A DNA stretch of 64,000 bases from Dendrophyllia cribrosa (taxonomy: Eukaryota; Cnidaria; Anthozoa; Scleractinia; Dendrophylliidae): NCBI GenBank assembly GCA_024195265.1, contig JAJLRJ010000004.1, positions 28,036,434 to 28,100,433 of the forward strand, written 5' to 3'. The position numbers and the translations under genes were made by a program. Within the stretch, counting starts at the first letter, position 1, and each line of letters begins with the position of its first letter. Positions 13,370 to 24,151 of the stretch are shown one piece after another. Under the pieces are notes generated by a model that did no database searches, was not told the DNA's origin, and saw only the letters and a list, made by a program, of their open reading frames with translations.

Positions 13370-13630
13370 ATTTTAAAGCGCAATGGTTATGAAACCTGAT
13401 AAATTTCTTTATTCAATGTTTTTGTTAGCGTTTTTCTGCCTTGACCGTGCACAACTACAATAGATTTTGAACTTTGTTCGAGCAACTCAGACACCTAACC
13501 AGTAGAAATGTTTCCCTTAAGTTTAATATTCAGTCATAGCGCGCTATCGAAAAACAAAACATGTGTACTGTTGTATTGTTATTGCCATTGCAGCCTACAA
13601 AGTTTTACAACCAGTCCCTCGACTAACTAT
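13370..13630 (-). mobile_element. MITE family M1, copy A
   Basis: About 250 bp, homologous in reverse orientation to 15192-15470. The inner termini are GGTTATGAAACC at 13385-13396 and a degenerate complement near 13600-13612. Homology between the copies runs some 20 bp beyond those points, so the edges are approximate. The copies share a central TTGACCGTGCACAAC segment and CAGTCATAGCG. No coding frame. Confidence 0.7.
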
Positions 13631-14599
13631 GCTCAAATCAACACCTAAATTCAATAATAAAAGTACATGGCAGGTTGTGTTGTAAGTTTTTTTTATTTCG
13701 AGCTTTGGTCGCCTTGAGATGAAATTCTTCTCATGTTTGGTTTGTAAAAAAAGAGGTAAAAAAGTGACCAAAACACAACTCCTGCCAAAAAGAGATATTT
13801 TTGCGAAATAACTTATTTGTTGTTCTTCTGTTGCATGAACCATTATGCTTGCGAGAAAACTCCTTGTAAAAAAACACGGAATTTGGTCTATTATTAAACA
13901 CACATATTTGATGACATTTTTGTGCGGCATACGCTTTTCAATATTAATTGAGGATTTGTCAGAACACTATAGATCTATCGATCGTTATATATCAACAAAT
14001 ATTGTGCACGTAACACACACTCCTGACGTAATTTAAAGTTTTAGGATGAATTTGTAGGGAGAGGTTTCCGTTTTTAGATTTTCTTCAAAGTAGCTCAATT
14101 TAGTCTATGAATAGCTCACATGTTTAAAATTCTCCGCAAGCTACCATGGAAAGCTTCAACTATCTAAAGTGCGTCCACGCGCGTTTCGTGAATGGTTCTT
14201 TTTCCGTGTTAAGTGTTACCTCTTGAACGCAAGCAATCACCGGGTATCACTGAGTGTGGGCAAATGCCCCCCCCAGGGGATACACGAGCGGATTAAATGC
14301 CCTACGGTACCGGGAATAAAAGTAGGACAATTCTTCAAATTTAGTTTAGCCATCCAAAAGTGATTTAAAGTAGGACGAACCGAGGCACTTTCCTCCGTCG
14401 GTAAAAAAATATTATTGAATACCTGTACAATCATTGTATTTCTCTTGTAAAAAAAATTAAAGAAGTGTTTTTTTTCTCTGATATTGTCTCGGTAAGAATT
14501 TCGTCTGGCAACGGTCCTGTAATAAATATTAAAGGACACCTTGTTACGTTATTATACGGAGAGTTCAGTTCACGGTCCAACAGCGGCCTCAACCAGGAG

Positions 14600-14835
14600 A
14601 ACAATAAAGGAGCTATAAACCTATTTTATATTTATCAATTAGACCACCTAACCTGTTTGAAAAGGGGTTAGTTATAAAGAAATGGTGGTGTTGCGTCGGT
14701 GGGGGTGTGAACATGAAAAGTCGTAAGAGCGAAGGCCCAGCGCTCGAAACGTTAGTTTTTTATTCTTTTTATGGTGAGCAATTTACCTTATCAACTCTGT
14801 AGTGTTTTACACCGAAGAAGAGACACGAAGTCAGG
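14600..14835 (+). mobile_element. Penelope-like element terminal fragment
   Basis: GGTGTTGCGTCGGTGGGGGT, AGCGCTCGAAACGTTAG and CAATTTACCTTATC occur here in the same order as in the terminus of the palindromic Penelope-like element at 57659-61784, with substitutions. No coding part is present, so this is a terminal (pseudo-LTR) relic. Confidence 0.6.
14721..14755 (+). ncRNA. Hammerhead-ribozyme-like core (degenerate)
   Basis: A GCGAAGG...CGCTCGAAACG arrangement aligns with the better preserved motifs at 61628-61656 and 57731-57757 (minus). The CTGANGA half of the core is degraded. It is called by homology only. Confidence 0.3.
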
Positions 14836-15191
14836 ACACAAAGTCACAAGCAAAGAACCACACTAGGTCGCCATCATGTTTTTAATCTTCCTCTAGTTAC
14901 ATAAAGTCCCGGATGTTACCACGTGTTATAACTAGTTCCCAGTACACCACAAACTCAGTGGATAAAACCAATTTATTATGATGTTGTAGTACCGTATTTC
15001 GGGTGTTTCTTGTTGTTGTTGCGGAAGCCATTGTTGGATAGCTTTTGTGTTGTGGTGTGGGTATTGTTCAGTGTCTTTTGAATCTTTTGTTTTACGTCAT
15101 TTGGTGATCACACCATCCGCAACACCAAGAAACTACCGATTTCCTCCTCGAATAATAGCCAGACGAAGTGACCATTAATTCATGTAATCAT

Positions 15192-15470
15192 ATAGTTAAT
15201 CGAGGGACTGGTTATGAAACCTTGCAGACTTCAATGGCGATAACAAAGGAGCTACAATTCATGTTAAACCGTAATTGACCGTGCACATCTTTTGTTTTTT
15301 GATCACACGCTATGACTGAATAACTTAATGGCACCATTTCAATTGGTCAGTTGCTCGAACAAGTTCAACATCGTTTGTGTTGTGCACGGTCAAGGCCGAA
15401 AAACGATAACAAAAACATCGAACAAAGACATTTCTCAGGTTTCATAACCATTGCACTTTATTATTAAACT
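15192..15470 (+). mobile_element. MITE family M1, copy B
   Basis: Same family as 13370-13630, opposite orientation. Termini GGTTATGAAACC (15210-15221) and AGGTTTCATAACC (15437-15449) are reverse complements, as expected of a TIR element. About 240 bp between the termini, no coding frame. Confidence 0.75.
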
Positions 15471-15537
15471 ATGATGTAATCAAACTCTCATAAGCCAAGT
15501 CGTGAATATGATGCGTTCAGACCCCTTTCCTCTCCTA

Positions 15538-15606
15538 TGCTGTGTTCACACTAGGGCGAAACATGATTAGTCTAAACATGTTTCGGTGCTGATGTGAACA
15601 CAGCAC
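15538..15606. repeat. Short inverted repeat (MITE-like)
   Basis: TGCTGTGTTCACACTAG with GCGAAACATG on the left is mirrored by CATGTTTCGGTGCTGATGTG and AACACAGCA on the right. It is 69 bp long and probably a minimal or internally deleted MITE. Confidence 0.65.
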
Positions 15607-16196
15607 TAGAGGTTTCGCTTCACCGACCACGTATTCACGAGTTAAAAATCAAAGGGAGCCGCCGGATCAGCGAAGAGAGAGGGGCTGATTATTTGAAGTG
15701 CACGGAGAGCACGCATTGGCCCCTTCATCAACTCGACACATAAAGGCATGAATTCACAAAGGAAATCCAGCCACCCTAAGTTCTGCTCAAACAACACTAA
15801 GCAGCTTCCAAGCTCATTCATTCTGCTTCTCACTGCACTATTTGTCTTGACCTACTCTTTCGTATCCGTAGCCTCCTCATTTTCCCTTGAAGAATAAACA
15901 AGTGTCGCGGGTATGCTCACATCATGCCTCGACGGGGTCACCCTACTCCGAAATAGCAGCTTCTCACTTTCTTCAACCGGCAATTTCGATCATCCCATTA
16001 TGAACAGACGCGACGAAATTTAATCTTCCACATATTTATTGTAATAATTTTTACTAGCCGTTTCTAGTTTTCAACCGCTACTTGTTTATTAGCCTATCAT
16101 GTGTCATAAAGACGTAACTGTGTTTGCAAGGACCACCGTAACAAAATAGAAGCACCGGATCCTGTGGTAAAGGATCTAATCAGCGTAAAAATGAAA
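15607..16196. other. Non-coding stretch, no gene recognised
   Basis: It lies between the 15.5 kb inverted repeat and the left end of the first Penelope-like element. The frames are short and without domains. Confidence 0.5.
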
Positions 16197-16250
16197 CAGT
16201 ATGATACAAAAGCAAGGCTGATTAAACGGTACGGAAATTGTATTTGAATC

Positions 16251-16284
16251 CAATATTTCGAAAGGCACAGCCTTTCTTCTTCAG
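16251..16284 (-). ncRNA. Hammerhead-like core in element 1 tail
   Basis: On the minus strand CTGAAGA is followed by a 7 bp hairpin (GAAAGGC / GCCTTTC) and GAAA, matching the CUGANGA-stem II-GAAA core. The cleavage site and stems I and III were not identified. An inverted copy is at 22738-22772. Confidence 0.4.
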
Positions 16285-16571
16285 GGTCTTACAGGTTTTG
16301 ACTCTATGGGCAAAAAACGTTACAATTTAAACATGGAGTTGCAATAGGATACTATAATAATAAGAAACCTACTTAAAACGTAAAAACGTTAAGAAATAAT
16401 AAGAAACGTTACAATTTGAAATTTGAAAAATATACACAAGTGACCTTATATAGTAACTTAAAGCAAACGTCGAGATCTAAACAAAAAAACGTTACAATTT
16501 GAATTTAAATATATATATATTTACATAAGGATACTAAAAAAGGAGTATGGAAACTAGAAACAAACAAGTCA

Positions 16572-19100
16572 TGTTTCATCTCTTCTATTTATACCTAAGG
16601 GTTCAAGAGTTTGACCTCTCTCAATGAGATATGCCTCTCTTGCTTTTCGTACACCGTCGCGATTAGATTTAACGAGTTCAAGAGGAATAAGTTGCATGTC
16701 AGAAGCGTTGTGGTTAGTAGAAAGAAAATGTTCTGAGACTGCAGTAGGTTTAGAAATGTTAGTTTGTTTGTCAACTGTTCTGCGATGTTCATTAAAGCGG
16801 TCTTTGAGTCGTCGTTTGGTTTCTCCTATGTATTGTTTATGACAACGATTGCATTGTACCATGTATATAACGTTTTTAGAGTTGCAGTCGATGTAATTAT
16901 TAATAAGTCTGGTTTCACGAGTAGTTTGAAAAGTATAGCTAGTTAATCCGTCAGTTATGTAATTGCATGTTAGACAGTTTTTGTCACATCGAAAAGAACC
17001 ATGGGGTTGATTATTATTAGTAGGTTTACCGGTAGTTGGGCGCTTACTAGTAAATCGCTAAGGTTGTTAGTACGTCGGAAAGCAATAATAGGTGCAGCTT
17101 TGAAAACGTCAGTACAACGGGGAGAAGAAGACAGTATGTTGAAGTGTTTGTGAATGATAGATGATATAGAACGAAGAGCTGGATTATAAGTGATGACGAG
17201 GGGTACCCGTTTGGGTTCGTCTGTTTTAGCAGTGTCTTTGGGTGTAAGTGCTTCACTACGTGTGATGTCGTGAACGCGTTTGATTTCCTGATTAAGGAAA
17301 GAAAGATTGTATCCACGTTTGTTAAGATAGGATTTAAGTTCATTAGTGCGGAGTGTGAAAGTCTCGTTAGAGGAACAGACACGACGAAGTCTAAGAGCTA
17401 AGCTGAATGGAATGGCTCGTTTAGTATGTTTTGGATGACATGAAGAGTGTAACAAGTATTGATGCTTGTCAGTAGGTTTAGTGTAAAGGTCAGTAGTGAT
17501 TCTGCCGTTGTTGAGAGACACGTTAACATCTAGAAAGGGTATGGATGTAAAGGAATAATTACATGTGAATTTAATAGTGGGGTGAATGTTATTAAGATAG
17601 GTTGTAAAAGTATGGAGGTCGTCTAAAGAGTGCGTCCAAATAATAAAGATGTCGTCAATGAAACGTTTCCATGTGTGTGGTTGGTAAAGGGCACGTGATA
17701 GAGCGTTGGTCTCAAATTTGGCGAGAAAAAGATTGGCATAAGAAGGTGCCATTCTAGTTCCCATGGCAGTACCGTGCATCTGTAAATAGTGCTTGTCGTT
17801 AAACGAAAAATTGTTCATAGTAAGGATAATGCATATGAGGTCACAAATAGTTTCTGTTCTGACAGTAGAAGTGCGGTTACGTGTATTAAGAAAGTATCGA
17901 CAGGCGTCGATGCCTTCATTATGGGGTATGTTGGTGTAGAGAGATGAGACGTCAAGAGTAACAAGAAAAGCATTGTCTGGCAGTTGTCCGAGTTGTTCGA
18001 GTTCGTTGAGGAAGTGTGTAGTGTCTTTTATGAAAGATTGTGTCGTCTGTACTAAAGGTTTAAGATTGTGAGATACGTTCTGTGGGGTGGGAGTTGGAGG
18101 AAATTATAGGTCGTCCAGGGTTATTCTGTTTATGTATTTTGGGTAAAATGTAGAAACGTCCTGCTTTAATGTTGGTCTGTATTAAAAAGCGTTTGGTTCG
18201 ATCGTCAATAATGTGGTCATGGTGCATGCGTTCTACGTATATACGTACGCGTTTGTGGATGTCATCGGTAATGTCATTGTCAAGGGTTTTGTAAAATTTA
18301 GTATTGTTGAGTTGGCGTAAGCATTCGTTTATGTACCAGTCTCTGTCCATAACAACTACACCAGAACCCTTGTCTGCAGATTTAATGACAATGTCATTTC
18401 GTCTACTGAGTAGTTTACAGGCATGTCGTTCCCGTGCAGTAAGATTGTCGCGTACGGGTTTAGGTTTAAAGTTAAGCAGGTCATGTTCTACAGCGTCTAA
18501 AAAAGTGTCAAGTGCAGGGTCTCTGTGGGGAGGAGGGGTCCAAGTACCTTTAGGACGGAATGGGTTAGGATTAGATTGAGGGGAACAGTCATGAAAGTAT
18601 TCGAGAAGTCGCATACGTCGGCTGAATTCATTAAAATCAGCTCTAACTTCAGTCCAGTCAATATGGCGAGGAGTGGGAGAAAAGGAAAGACCCCTAGCAA
18701 GCAACTGGGTTTCGTCTTGAGTAAGAGTTATGTTACTTAAGTTAATTACAGCGTTAGTGTCCAGTTGAATATTATGGTTATCGCGTCGCCAGTATTTGTT
18801 TTTGTTAGTTCTCCGTTTACGGCGGCGTCTGTTATTGCGTGTAGAAATAGAATGATTGACAGCGGTGTTGTTAGGATTGTTAATAGGTTGATCGTGAATG
18901 TGATTAGTGGAAGTGGTGTCGGTGACCTGTGAATTATGTCGTGAATGTGGACGGTTGAAAGAAGTTTTAAGTCGGTTAGAATTATATTGACGTGTACGAA
19001 CAGAAGCCTGAGAAGCACACTCACCGGTTGAAGATCGTTTCTTGCGGTGCCGAGATTGAAGGGTATCAAATAGTTCAGTTGCAGAATCACGAAGAAAGGA
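16572..19100 (-). pseudogene. Penelope-like reverse transcriptase with GIY-YIG endonuclease, frameshifted
   Basis: Read from 19100 downwards, the frame gives a basic N-terminal region, then ADKGSGVVVMDRDWY and the KIHKQNNPGRPIIS block. The reverse transcriptase core follows, with GTAMGTRMAPSYANLF, RFIDDIFIIW (FIDD in place of the usual YxDD) and FLDVNVSLNNG. Next come a Cys-rich linker (CDKNCLTC) and the GIY-YIG domain with QYIGETKRRLKDRFNEH, ending at GINRRDET. Two single-base frame changes, near 18082 and near 17050, break the frame into three pieces. Members of this class copy themselves by target-primed reverse transcription. The copy looks inactive, unless the breaks are sequence errors. 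The start is lost in the inverted-repeat junction near 19101. Confidence 0.85.
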
Positions 19101-19574
19101 CGACGACTCAAAGACCGCTTTAATGAACATCGCAGAACAGTTGACAAACAAACTAACATTTCTAAACCTACTGCAGTCTCAGAACATTTTCTTTCTACTA
19201 ACCACAACGCTTCTGACATGCAACTTATTCCTCTTGAACTCGTTAAATCTAATCGCGACGGTGTACGAAAAGCAAGAGAGGCATATCTCATTGAGAGAGG
19301 TCAAACTCTTGAACCCTTAGGTATAAATAGAAGAGATGAAACATGACTTGTTTGTTTCTAGTTTCCATACTCCTTTTTTGGTATCCTTATGTAAATATAT
19401 ATATATATATTTAAATTCAAATTGTAACGTTTTTTTGTTTAGATCTCAACGTTTGCTTTAAGTTACTATATAAGGTCACTTGTGTATATTTTTCAAATTT
19501 CAAATTGTAACGTTTCTTATTATTTTAAGTAGGTTTCTTATTATTATAGTATCCTATTGCAACTCCATGTTTAA
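19101..19574 (+). repeat. Inverted copy of element 1 tail, inner part
   Basis: Reverse complement of 16327-16814, exact in the region checked near the GIY-YIG stop codon. It carries the same truncated GIY-YIG coding end on the plus strand (…GINRRDET). It ends with the TTAA (19571-19574) used by the nested foldback element. Confidence 0.85.
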
Positions 19575-20081
19575 GAGCGACTCTCTCAACCGACCGGGTG
19601 AGATCCGAAAAACCTGGCAGGAGGTCGAAATATCAAGCACCCAAATATTTCACCCAGAGATACCCTAATGTGTCCTAGTAAATGTGAGAAACTTATTTTG
19701 TTGTGGAGTTAAATATATTTTTAGAAAATAATGAAAAGCTCAAGACGGCCTGATTTGCCCAAAAATCACAAATCCGACCTCAAATACCGGGAGGTTCAAA
19801 TCGATCTCGCGCACACGCGCAAAGCAAAATATTATAATTAATTTCAAATCACGTGACTAAGAAGATAATTCTGAGCTGTTTGAGCTATAATAGAAAAATA
19901 AAGCGCTTTTATTTTATTTTTGGCGGCTTTGCAAAAGTTGATAAAATTTCAGATTTTAAAAATACCGAATTATACACTGTTTTCGAATGATTAAAAACAC
20001 ACTCGGTATAATTCGTAATTCCTTCAAACTTTCAAAATAGCAAGTACATGAGTTATATTTCAGCTGTGCATAAAAATTTGT

Positions 20082-20498
20082 TTGGTAAAATTTGATTCTG
20101 AGGAGACCGGCTGCATGTTATTTGACCTAAATTGGGCTAAGTTTACAGGCAGAAATGTAAACATTCGGTACCGACTTTTGTCTAACCAGCTATACAATCG
20201 TCCCGAAAACGATGCAGTTGCTCTAAAAGCTATCCAAATTCAAAATCCCCTTGAAATTAACACTTATTATGCAGCTTACCTGGATTCTCGGAGGATTTAC
20301 AGTCCTGTAATTCTTGTATTTGTTCAGTTCGAACCGGGATTGAAGAAACATTTCCAGACCACTGTTGAAGTGTATTCCATCCCTGGCAAAATTCTCGCCT
20401 TTGACGTCCTATTTTCTTTACGTGCATTGGTAGTGACTTTTATATGTATCTCCCTAAGCTTTGTATCTGATAATTTTCTCGGTATCTCTAACCTTTGA
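20082..20498 (+). CDS. Unknown 138-residue frame in foldback arm
   Basis: An open frame in the left arm of the foldback element (first residues MVKFDSEETGCMLF). The right arm contains the same segment on the minus strand (21885-22097 and beyond) with 1-2 residue changes, but it is interrupted by a stop after SIPG and by an upstream break. A hydrophobic stretch (VVTFICISLSFV) lies near the end. I recognise no domain. Sharing by both arms follows from the inverted repeat and is not evidence of selection, so it may not be a gene. Confidence 0.25.
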   Translation: MVKFDSEETGCMLFDLNWAKFTGRNVNIRYRLLSNQLYNRPENDAVALKAIQIQNPLEINTYYAAYLDSRRIYSPVILVFVQFEPGLKKHFQTTVEVYSIPGKILAFDVLFSLRALVVTFICISLSFVSDNFLGISNL

Positions 20499-20879
20499 GG
20501 GTGAAACGGGCAAATTTCTGGCCAACTTGAAAGGTCCTGCAAGGCGCCGAAACGACAACTGAAATATGATCGCAACAGTGCCCTGTCAGGCAATATGCAG
20601 ACTCATTATATTGTAACGCAAGACTTTCTCCTCACTAGGAGTAAGTGGGGAGGCGGTTAGGGAATTTTATGACGCATAATTTTTATTCACCAGTGTCTTT
20701 ATTTTGCACAACCGCTGCTGTGATAAGGGTTATATGCCAGACTATTTTAACATACACAGAAACTATCCAGGAAATGCAATCAAAACGGCTCATTACAACC
20801 TACACTAGTTTGGAGAACTTGAGAAAACAAAACGTCTACAACTCTATGGCTCCGCAAACGGCTACTTTGTTTTAAGTGA

Positions 20880-21300
20880 TATTTACTTATAACCACTTAC
20901 GTGCAAACTAGATGTGTTTTTCCTACACATTTCAACTTACCAGGCCACTCTTCCGCAGACATGAGACTCATCCCGCTTGAACTGCAGCCTACCATCAATG
21001 CTTCCCGTCGAAAAGCACGCGAGGCCTTTTTAATTCATAGAGGGAACACTTTGTCACCAGAAGGCATTAACCGAAGGAACGAACGCTGAACTCATTTTTG
21101 TATCATACACTATATATGTCATATATTATTTTTATCTTATGTTTACAAGTGCGCTGTCTACATGTCATGTATTAGCCAATCATTTATAACCATGTAATTT
21201 TCAAATTTTAGGAGCCGTTACAATATTTTGTTTCAGTACAGCCCTGGCCCTGAGGAAGACTAATACTATTAGTCGAAATATTGGCCATTAATAAATCTGC
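20880..21300 (+). pseudogene. Penelope-like 3' fragment (GIY-YIG end)
   Basis: The frame at 20901-21089 encodes the C-terminal end of a GIY-YIG domain: HFNLPGHSSADMRLIPLEL, then RKAREAFLIHRGNTLSPEG and INRR. This parallels the ends of element 1 and differs from it enough to be another family. It is followed by a non-coding tail with a hammerhead-like core at 21249-21284. The fragment sits in the loop of the foldback element, so it was captured by it or inserted into it. Confidence 0.75.
21249..21284 (+). ncRNA. Hammerhead-like core
   Basis: CTGAGGA, a perfect 7 bp hairpin (GACTAAT / ATTAGTC) and GAAA follow each other, matching the CUGANGA-stem II-GAAA core. Stems I and III and the cleavage site were not verified. 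Confidence 0.45.
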
Positions 21301-22691
21301 CCTTTGCCGTAGTGCCAGCCTTGCATTCAGTTTTGTATTTTCACATTCCAGTGACGCCTGGCACGAGATCTTTCACAAGGAAGATCCGGCAACTATAAGC
21401 AAGTTTAATTTCTGTGTCGTGTGGACCTCTGCATTCAGGTTTTTTAGTTTTGTATACTTCAATATCATATGAGCTAGTGGATCCAGTTGAGGAGGGGCTC
21501 AGCGTCGCTCCTCTCCAGTCCCCCGAAAATAACATGACATGGGAAAAAACGTATGAAATATTTCGTTTTAGTTAGTTATCATATTGAAAAAAATAAGAGG
21601 TTATGTTTTATCCTCTATTTATTATGTTTTCAAAGAGAAATCGTGTTTTTAACTCGCGTTACAATAATGATACTCTGCGTATTGCGTGACAAGGCACTGT
21701 TGCGATCATATTTCAGTTGTCGTTTCGGCGCCTTGCAGGACCTTTCAAGTTGGCCAGAAATTTGCCCGTTTCACCCTCAAAAGTTAGAGATACCGAGAAA
21801 ATTATCGGATACAAAGCTTAGGGAGATACATATAAAAGTCACTACCAATGCACGTAAAGAAAATAGGACGTCAAAGGCGAGAATTTAGCCAGGGATGGAA
21901 TACACTTCAACAGTGGTCTGGAAATGTTTCTTCAATCCCGGTTCGAACTGAACAAATACAAGAATTACAGGACTGTAAATCCTCCGAGAATCCAGGTAAG
22001 CTGCATAATAAGTGTTAATTTCGAGGGGATTTTGAATTTTGATAGCTTTTAGAGCAACTGCATCGTTTTCGGGACGATTGTATAGCTGGTTAGACAAAAG
22101 TCGGTACCGAATGTTTACATTTCTGCCTGTAAACTTAGCCTAATTTAGGTCAAATACCATGCAGCCGGTCTTCTCAGAATCAAATTTTACCAAACTAATT
22201 TTTATGCATAGCTGAAATACAACTCATGTACTTGCTATTTTGAAAGTTTGAAGGAATTACGAGTTATACCGAGTTTGTTTTTAATAATTCGAAAACAGTG
22301 TATAATTCGGTATTTTTAAAATCTGAAATTTTATCAACTTTTGCAAAGCTGCCAAAATTAAAATAAAGGCGCTATAATTATGTATTATAGCTCAAACAGC
22401 TCAGAATTATCTTCCTAATAAAGTGTTTTGAAAATAATTAAAATATTTTGCTTTGCGCGTATGCGCGAGATCGATTTGTACCCCTCGGTATTTGAGGTCG
22501 AATTTGTGATTTTTGGGCAAATCGGGCCGTCTTGAGCTTTTAATTATTTTCTAAAAAAATATTAAACTCCACAGCAAAATAAGTTTCTCACATTTACTAG
22601 TACACATTAGGGTATCTCTGGGTGATATAGTTGGGTGTTTGTATTTTCGACCTCTCGCCACGTCTCACCCGGTGAATAGGGAGAGTGTCTC

Positions 22692-22825
22692 TTAAATTGT
22701 AACGTTTTTTGCCCATAGAGTCAAAACCTGTAAGACCCTGAAGAAGAAAGGCTGTGCCTTTCGAAATATTGGATTCAAATACAATTTCCGTACCGTTTAA
22801 TCAGCCTTGCTTTTGTATCATACTG
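22692..22825 (+). repeat. Inverted copy of element 1 tail, outer part
   Basis: Reverse complement of 16197-16330. Together with 19101-19574 it rebuilds the uninterrupted tail. It contains the second copy of the hammerhead-like core (22738-22772: CTGAAGA, hairpin, GAAA). Confidence 0.85.
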
Positions 22826-23000
22826 TATCATGTGTCAGCATTTTATCTTAGCTCTTTTTAAATATTGTAACCGTTTGTTTCCATCTTCGCTTAGCTTTTT
22901 TAGCCCCTGATGAAGGTTAGTTTTGTCTGAGCGAAATATTGGGCAATAAAAAGAAACCGAACAAATTCAGTTGTTTGATCAGCCTTGCATGTTAAAGCTA
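22826..23000 (+). mobile_element. Second Penelope-like tail fragment
   Basis: Directly after element 1 comes another tail-like sequence with CCCTGATGAAGG, GCGAAATATTGGGC and an ending (TTTGATCAGCCTTGC) that resembles the end of element 1 (TTTAATCAGCCTTGC). A hammerhead-like core (CTGATGA at 22907-22913, GAAA at 22933-22936) is present with an imperfect stem II. No coding part remains. Confidence 0.55.
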
Positions 23001-23868
23001 TGTTTTAATTATTTGGTTGTTCGCCTAACCCAAGTTGTTGGGGCAAATTTACAATAATCCGGGATAAAGTTAACTAACCAGTCTAGTTTGAGGAGTTAAG
23101 ATAAAAGGACGAAGAATTAAGACTGGCTGACACTTATCTTGAACTTGCCTTATGTTATATGATTTTAGCTCGTCCAGGCTTGGAGCTAGGTTACTATGGC
23201 TACCACTTTCAGACTGTTTCACCGCAGTCTGGTTGTTTTCTTTGGTACCCAACCTTCTTAGTTTCCGGGTGAACGAAGTTGATGACATGGAGGAGAGAAC
23301 CCTGAGAACTGAGGTTGAGAAGGCCCTGCATGAACAAGAACCAAAAGGAGGTAGCCTTTTCCAGGCGTTCAGTCAGATGGTTGGGAACGAACCATCAAGC
23401 GGCGCGCGGAAGGAAAAATATCGCGAGTGCTGGCGCGCCTCCCCTCTCCCCAGTCTCCCTTCGTTTTCCCTGCGCATTCACGCGCCGATTTGTTGCTACT
23501 TCCCGGCAGGCTAAAAGGAGGTAAATATCCCTTGTCCGTTTGCTTTTTGGTCACTAAGTTAACATCTTAACATGCTTGTATAAAGGCGCTTCAGACTTCT
23601 ATTACTGACAGAACAAGTATAATTCAAGCTATCTTTCTTTAAAATGATACCTCAGAAATCTTAGAAAACAGTAGAATTATTGATACGTGCATAAGACGTT
23701 GCAATGTGTTATTTAAATTGGCTGGTATGACGTTATCCATTAATGTTTGGAAAAATATAAAAAAGAAAACGGAAAAGAAAAACGTTTATTTAGTTCCACC
23801 ATACATTATTTCATAAAAACCAAGTCTAAATACGAAATATCAGATGATAAACATGTATCTAGTTTAAT
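23001..23868. other. Non-coding stretch with GC-rich patch
   Basis: Around 23390-23515 the DNA is GC-rich (GCGAGTGCTGGCGCGCC and neighbours) and yields a Pro/Ser/Arg-rich frame in two phases. This looks like repeat-derived sequence; no domain is recognised. Confidence 0.45.
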
Positions 23869-24151
23869 TAGAGTGGTTTTACTTAGAGTGATTTTCCTCA
23901 GACCGTGAAATAGTTAGTACACTAATAGAGGTTAGTAGATCTTATTTTCATTGTTTTCTTTTGTGTCTGTTTGACTATTATACACTAACTACTAGAAACT
24001 GTTTCACGGTCTGAGGAAAATCACTCTAACCCGTGAAACACTATCTAACAATTAGTGTTTGATAGTCCAAATTAAACAAAAGAAAACAATGGAATTTTAG
24101 TCTTATGGTGCGTACTATTCTACTAATTATTTCACGGGTAAAATCACTCTA
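23869..24151. repeat. Complex foldback repeat
   Basis: TAGAGTGGTTTT at the left edge is mirrored by AAAATCACTCTA at the right. AGAGTGATTTTCCTCAGACC (from 23887) is mirrored near 24007-24030, and ATTGTTTTCTTTTGT by ACAAAAGAAAACAAT. It is a MITE-like element with nested inverted repeats. Confidence 0.7.

Larger units (their letters stand above)
19575..22691. mobile_element. Foldback DNA element with TTAA duplication
   Basis: A 3,117 bp element flanked by TTAA at 19571-19574 and 22692-22695. Its arms of about 1.04 kb (19575-20625 and 21650-22691) are imperfect reverse complements, both containing the ACCGGGTGAGA and AGGTCGAAAT segments near the ends. The intact target site survives in the other arm of the host element at 16327-16330. 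The centre (20626-21649) holds another Penelope-like fragment. TTAA duplications are typical of piggyBac and Kolobok elements, but the termini (GAG..GACTCTC) were not recognised, so the superfamily is open. Confidence 0.8.
16197..22825 (-). mobile_element. Penelope-like retroelement 1, with inverted tail copy and nested insertion
   Basis: The minus-strand element has its 3' end at the left (16197). Its tail, including the GIY-YIG end, is repeated in reverse complement upstream of its 5' end. Left arm 16197-16814 matches right arm 19101-19574 plus 22692-22825; about 14 bases differ by indel. The right arm is split by a foldback element with a TTAA duplication (19575-22691), while the left arm still shows the intact sequence ATTTAAAC at the equivalent point (16325-16332). 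Inverted or tandem terminal copies are a known feature of Penelope-like elements. No clear flanking duplication was found. Confidence 0.85.

Noticed and set aside
23152..23524. GC-rich frames of 69 and 120 codons
   Set aside because: Two overlapping phases are open with Pro/Ser/Arg bias and no domain; probably repeat-derived.
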